A DNA stretch of 35,146 nt, taken from Pseudomonas sp. 6D_7.1_Bac1. Its GTDB lineage: Bacteria > Pseudomonadota > Gammaproteobacteria > Pseudomonadales > Pseudomonadaceae. Each line of letters begins with the position of its first letter. The first letter of the stretch is position 1. Location of the stretch: NCBI RefSeq assembly GCF_025465945.1, contig NZ_JANLNW010000033.1:1-35146 (forward strand). The letters run 5' to 3'. The translations under genes were made by a program, and so were the position numbers. Below, in pieces: positions 34,004-35,146 of the stretch. The notes below the pieces were generated by a model that made no database searches, was not told the DNA's origin, and saw only the letters and a program-made list of their open reading frames with translations.

Positions 34004-35136
34004 CAGTGCTCTCCCAACAAGGTCCTGACGTTACGTTCAGCCATCGCCGGCCCGACGCTCATGCCGACGCCCGTGTGCATCAATGCGGCATGCACGCCCG
34101 GTGCGGCCTGCAAGAACGAAAACGGCACTGCCCCGCGAGCACCGTAGACGCCCTGCCAGCGCTCGACCACTTGCACCTTGCAGCCCAGGGTCTGCTCGGC
34201 CAGTTCGAGCATCCAGTTATCGACCTGCTCAGCATTGAACGGTGACGGGTCGCTGCCGTAGTCGTGGGAATCACCAATAATCAGTTCGCCGTGCGGCGTC
34301 GGGCTGATCAGCAGGTGAATGCCGTGTTCGTGCAAATGCGGCGCCTCACGCAGAATCTGCGCCTGCACTGCCGCAGCTTCCGGCAGATCGGCGAATGCGC
34401 CGTAGTGCACGCAACTCAGACCGGTGAGCAGCGCGTGTTGCAGGTTGAGGTTGATCTGCGGCCGGGCGCGGAGCATTTGCAGACGGCAGATCTGCGGCTT
34501 GAGCGCAGTAATCGGCTCGGCCAGCAGGGTCTGATAATCGTGGCCGGAACAGACGATAATCTGCTCGCCCGTGAAGCTGCCCGCGGTGCTGTGCACACGG
34601 CCGGGTTCGATGTCGCGCACCAGGGTGGAGAAGTGAAACTCCACGCCGAGGTCGCGGCGCAGGTAGTCGATCAACGCCGGGATCGCTTCGCGCGAATACA
34701 GTTGTTGGTCATCCAGACCGTGCAATGCCGCACGGTGATGCCGGAACTGGCCGCCGTACAGATCGCGCAATGCGGCGCCGCGCAATAGCTCGACTCGATA
34801 ACCGTGTTCGATGGCGCGCCCGGCACAGAAGGCTTCCAGCAATTGCTCTTCAGCTTCGGTACGAGCAAACAAATACGAGCCGTTGCGCTTGAGCTGCAAG
34901 CCCGCCAATTGCGCCCATTGGCCCCAGATTTCTCGGCTGGCCTTGGCCAGTTCAAGCATCTGCCCCGGTGGTTGGCCGGTGACCAGCGCCTGGCCAAAGT
35001 TGCGCACCGACGCGCCCAACGGCGTGGCACTGCGTTCGAAGACCTTGACCTTCAAACCGCGTTTGGCTGCGGCGAAGGCGTGGGACAAACCCAGAATGCC
35101 GGCGCCGACGATCAGCATGTCGCTGTGGTGAGTCAT
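34003..35136 (-). CDS. DAO-type FAD-dependent oxidoreductase linked to phosphonate catabolism (HpnW/TIGR03364-like)
   Basis: 377-residue flavoprotein. The N-terminal FAD motif is IVGAGILGLSHAFAAAKRGL (residues 9-28), followed by the D-amino acid oxidase/glycine oxidase-like body and a C-terminal GVGMSVGPAMAERN FAD contact. The one-base overlap with the PhnZ-like gene, plus resemblance to the TIGR03364 group that occurs beside such HD oxygenases, suggests oxidation of an amino group on an aminophosphonate. It is complete: the ATG is at 35136, ten bases from the window end. No clear ribosome binding site is seen in the few bases available. Confidence 0.85.
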   Translation of the reverse strand: MTHHSDMLIVGAGILGLSHAFAAAKRGLKVKVFERSATPLGASVRNFGQALVTGQPPGQMLELAKASREIWGQWAQLAGLQLKRNGSYLFARTEAEEQLLEAFCAGRAIEHGYRVELLRGAALRDLYGGQFRHHRAALHGLDDQQLYSREAIPALIDYLRRDLGVEFHFSTLVRDIEPGRVHSTAGSFTGEQIIVCSGHDYQTLLAEPITALKPQICRLQMLRARPQINLNLQHALLTGLSCVHYGAFADLPEAAAVQAQILREAPHLHEHGIHLLISPTPHGELIIGDSHDYGSDPSPFNAEQVDNWMLELAEQTLGCKVQVVERWQGVYGARGAVPFSFLQAAPGVHAALMHTGVGMSVGPAMAERNVRTLLGEH

Positions 35137-35146
35137 TAGGAGTTGT

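Overview
The window reads as chromosome of a Pseudomonas of the P. fluorescens group. The gene order from trmB through rpoH, ftsXEY, an M16 peptidase pair, rsmD, coaD, a YfhL-type ferredoxin, mutM, rlmI, ilvD and folA follows, from memory, the P. aeruginosa PAO1 order around PA0350-PA0382. Codon bias is GC-rich, and the spacers carry the REP/REPIN repeats (core GGGAGCGAGCCTGCTCGC) common in fluorescent pseudomonads. No rRNA, tRNA, CRISPR array, insertion sequence or prophage gene was recognised.

Layout. 1-2.3 kb, minus strand: thiamine thiazole genes thiS-thiG with trmB, then a DUF423 membrane protein. 2.3-3.1 kb: mtgA (plus). 3.2-7.5 kb, minus strand: ftsY-ftsE-ftsX with overlapping stop/start codons, then rpoH with its own structured leader and terminator. 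7.8-11.3 kb, plus: two M16 peptidases (one catalytic, one without the zinc motif) and rsmD. 11.4-13.2 kb: a YheT-type hydrolase and a 3-mercaptopyruvate sulfurtransferase facing each other with stop codons that share TTAA. 13.2-17.8 kb: a TetR regulator divergent from an aldehyde dehydrogenase, followed by a Tat-type lipoprotein and a GMC oxidoreductase; these look like one alcohol/aldehyde oxidation module. 17.9-22.4 kb: coaD, ferredoxin, a small exported protein, mutM, an HDOD protein and rlmI.

22.4-26.1 kb is the accessory part and the most interesting. Between rlmI and ilvD lies a compact four-gene cluster: a 23-residue peptide gene (22697-22768), a SagB-type flavin dehydrogenase with an extra N-terminal domain, an AurF-type diiron oxygenase with all seven expected metal ligands, and a Bcr/CflA-type MFS exporter. 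The last three overlap or nearly overlap. The peptide has its own ribosome binding site and is followed by a hairpin before the enzymes. It contains no Cys, Ser, Thr or Gly, and the cluster has no YcaO, radical SAM or lanthipeptide enzyme, so the usual azole or thioether chemistry cannot apply. I infer a peptide-derived natural product pathway of a type I do not recognise, with a small exported product.

26.3-35.1 kb: ilvD with terminator, a TcyP-type cystine transporter with a T-N11-A dyad upstream, folA, a DUF2868 membrane protein overlapping a DUF3482 GTPase, and at the right edge a PhnZ-like HD-domain oxygenase with a DAO-type flavoprotein, a pair associated with phosphonate breakdown.
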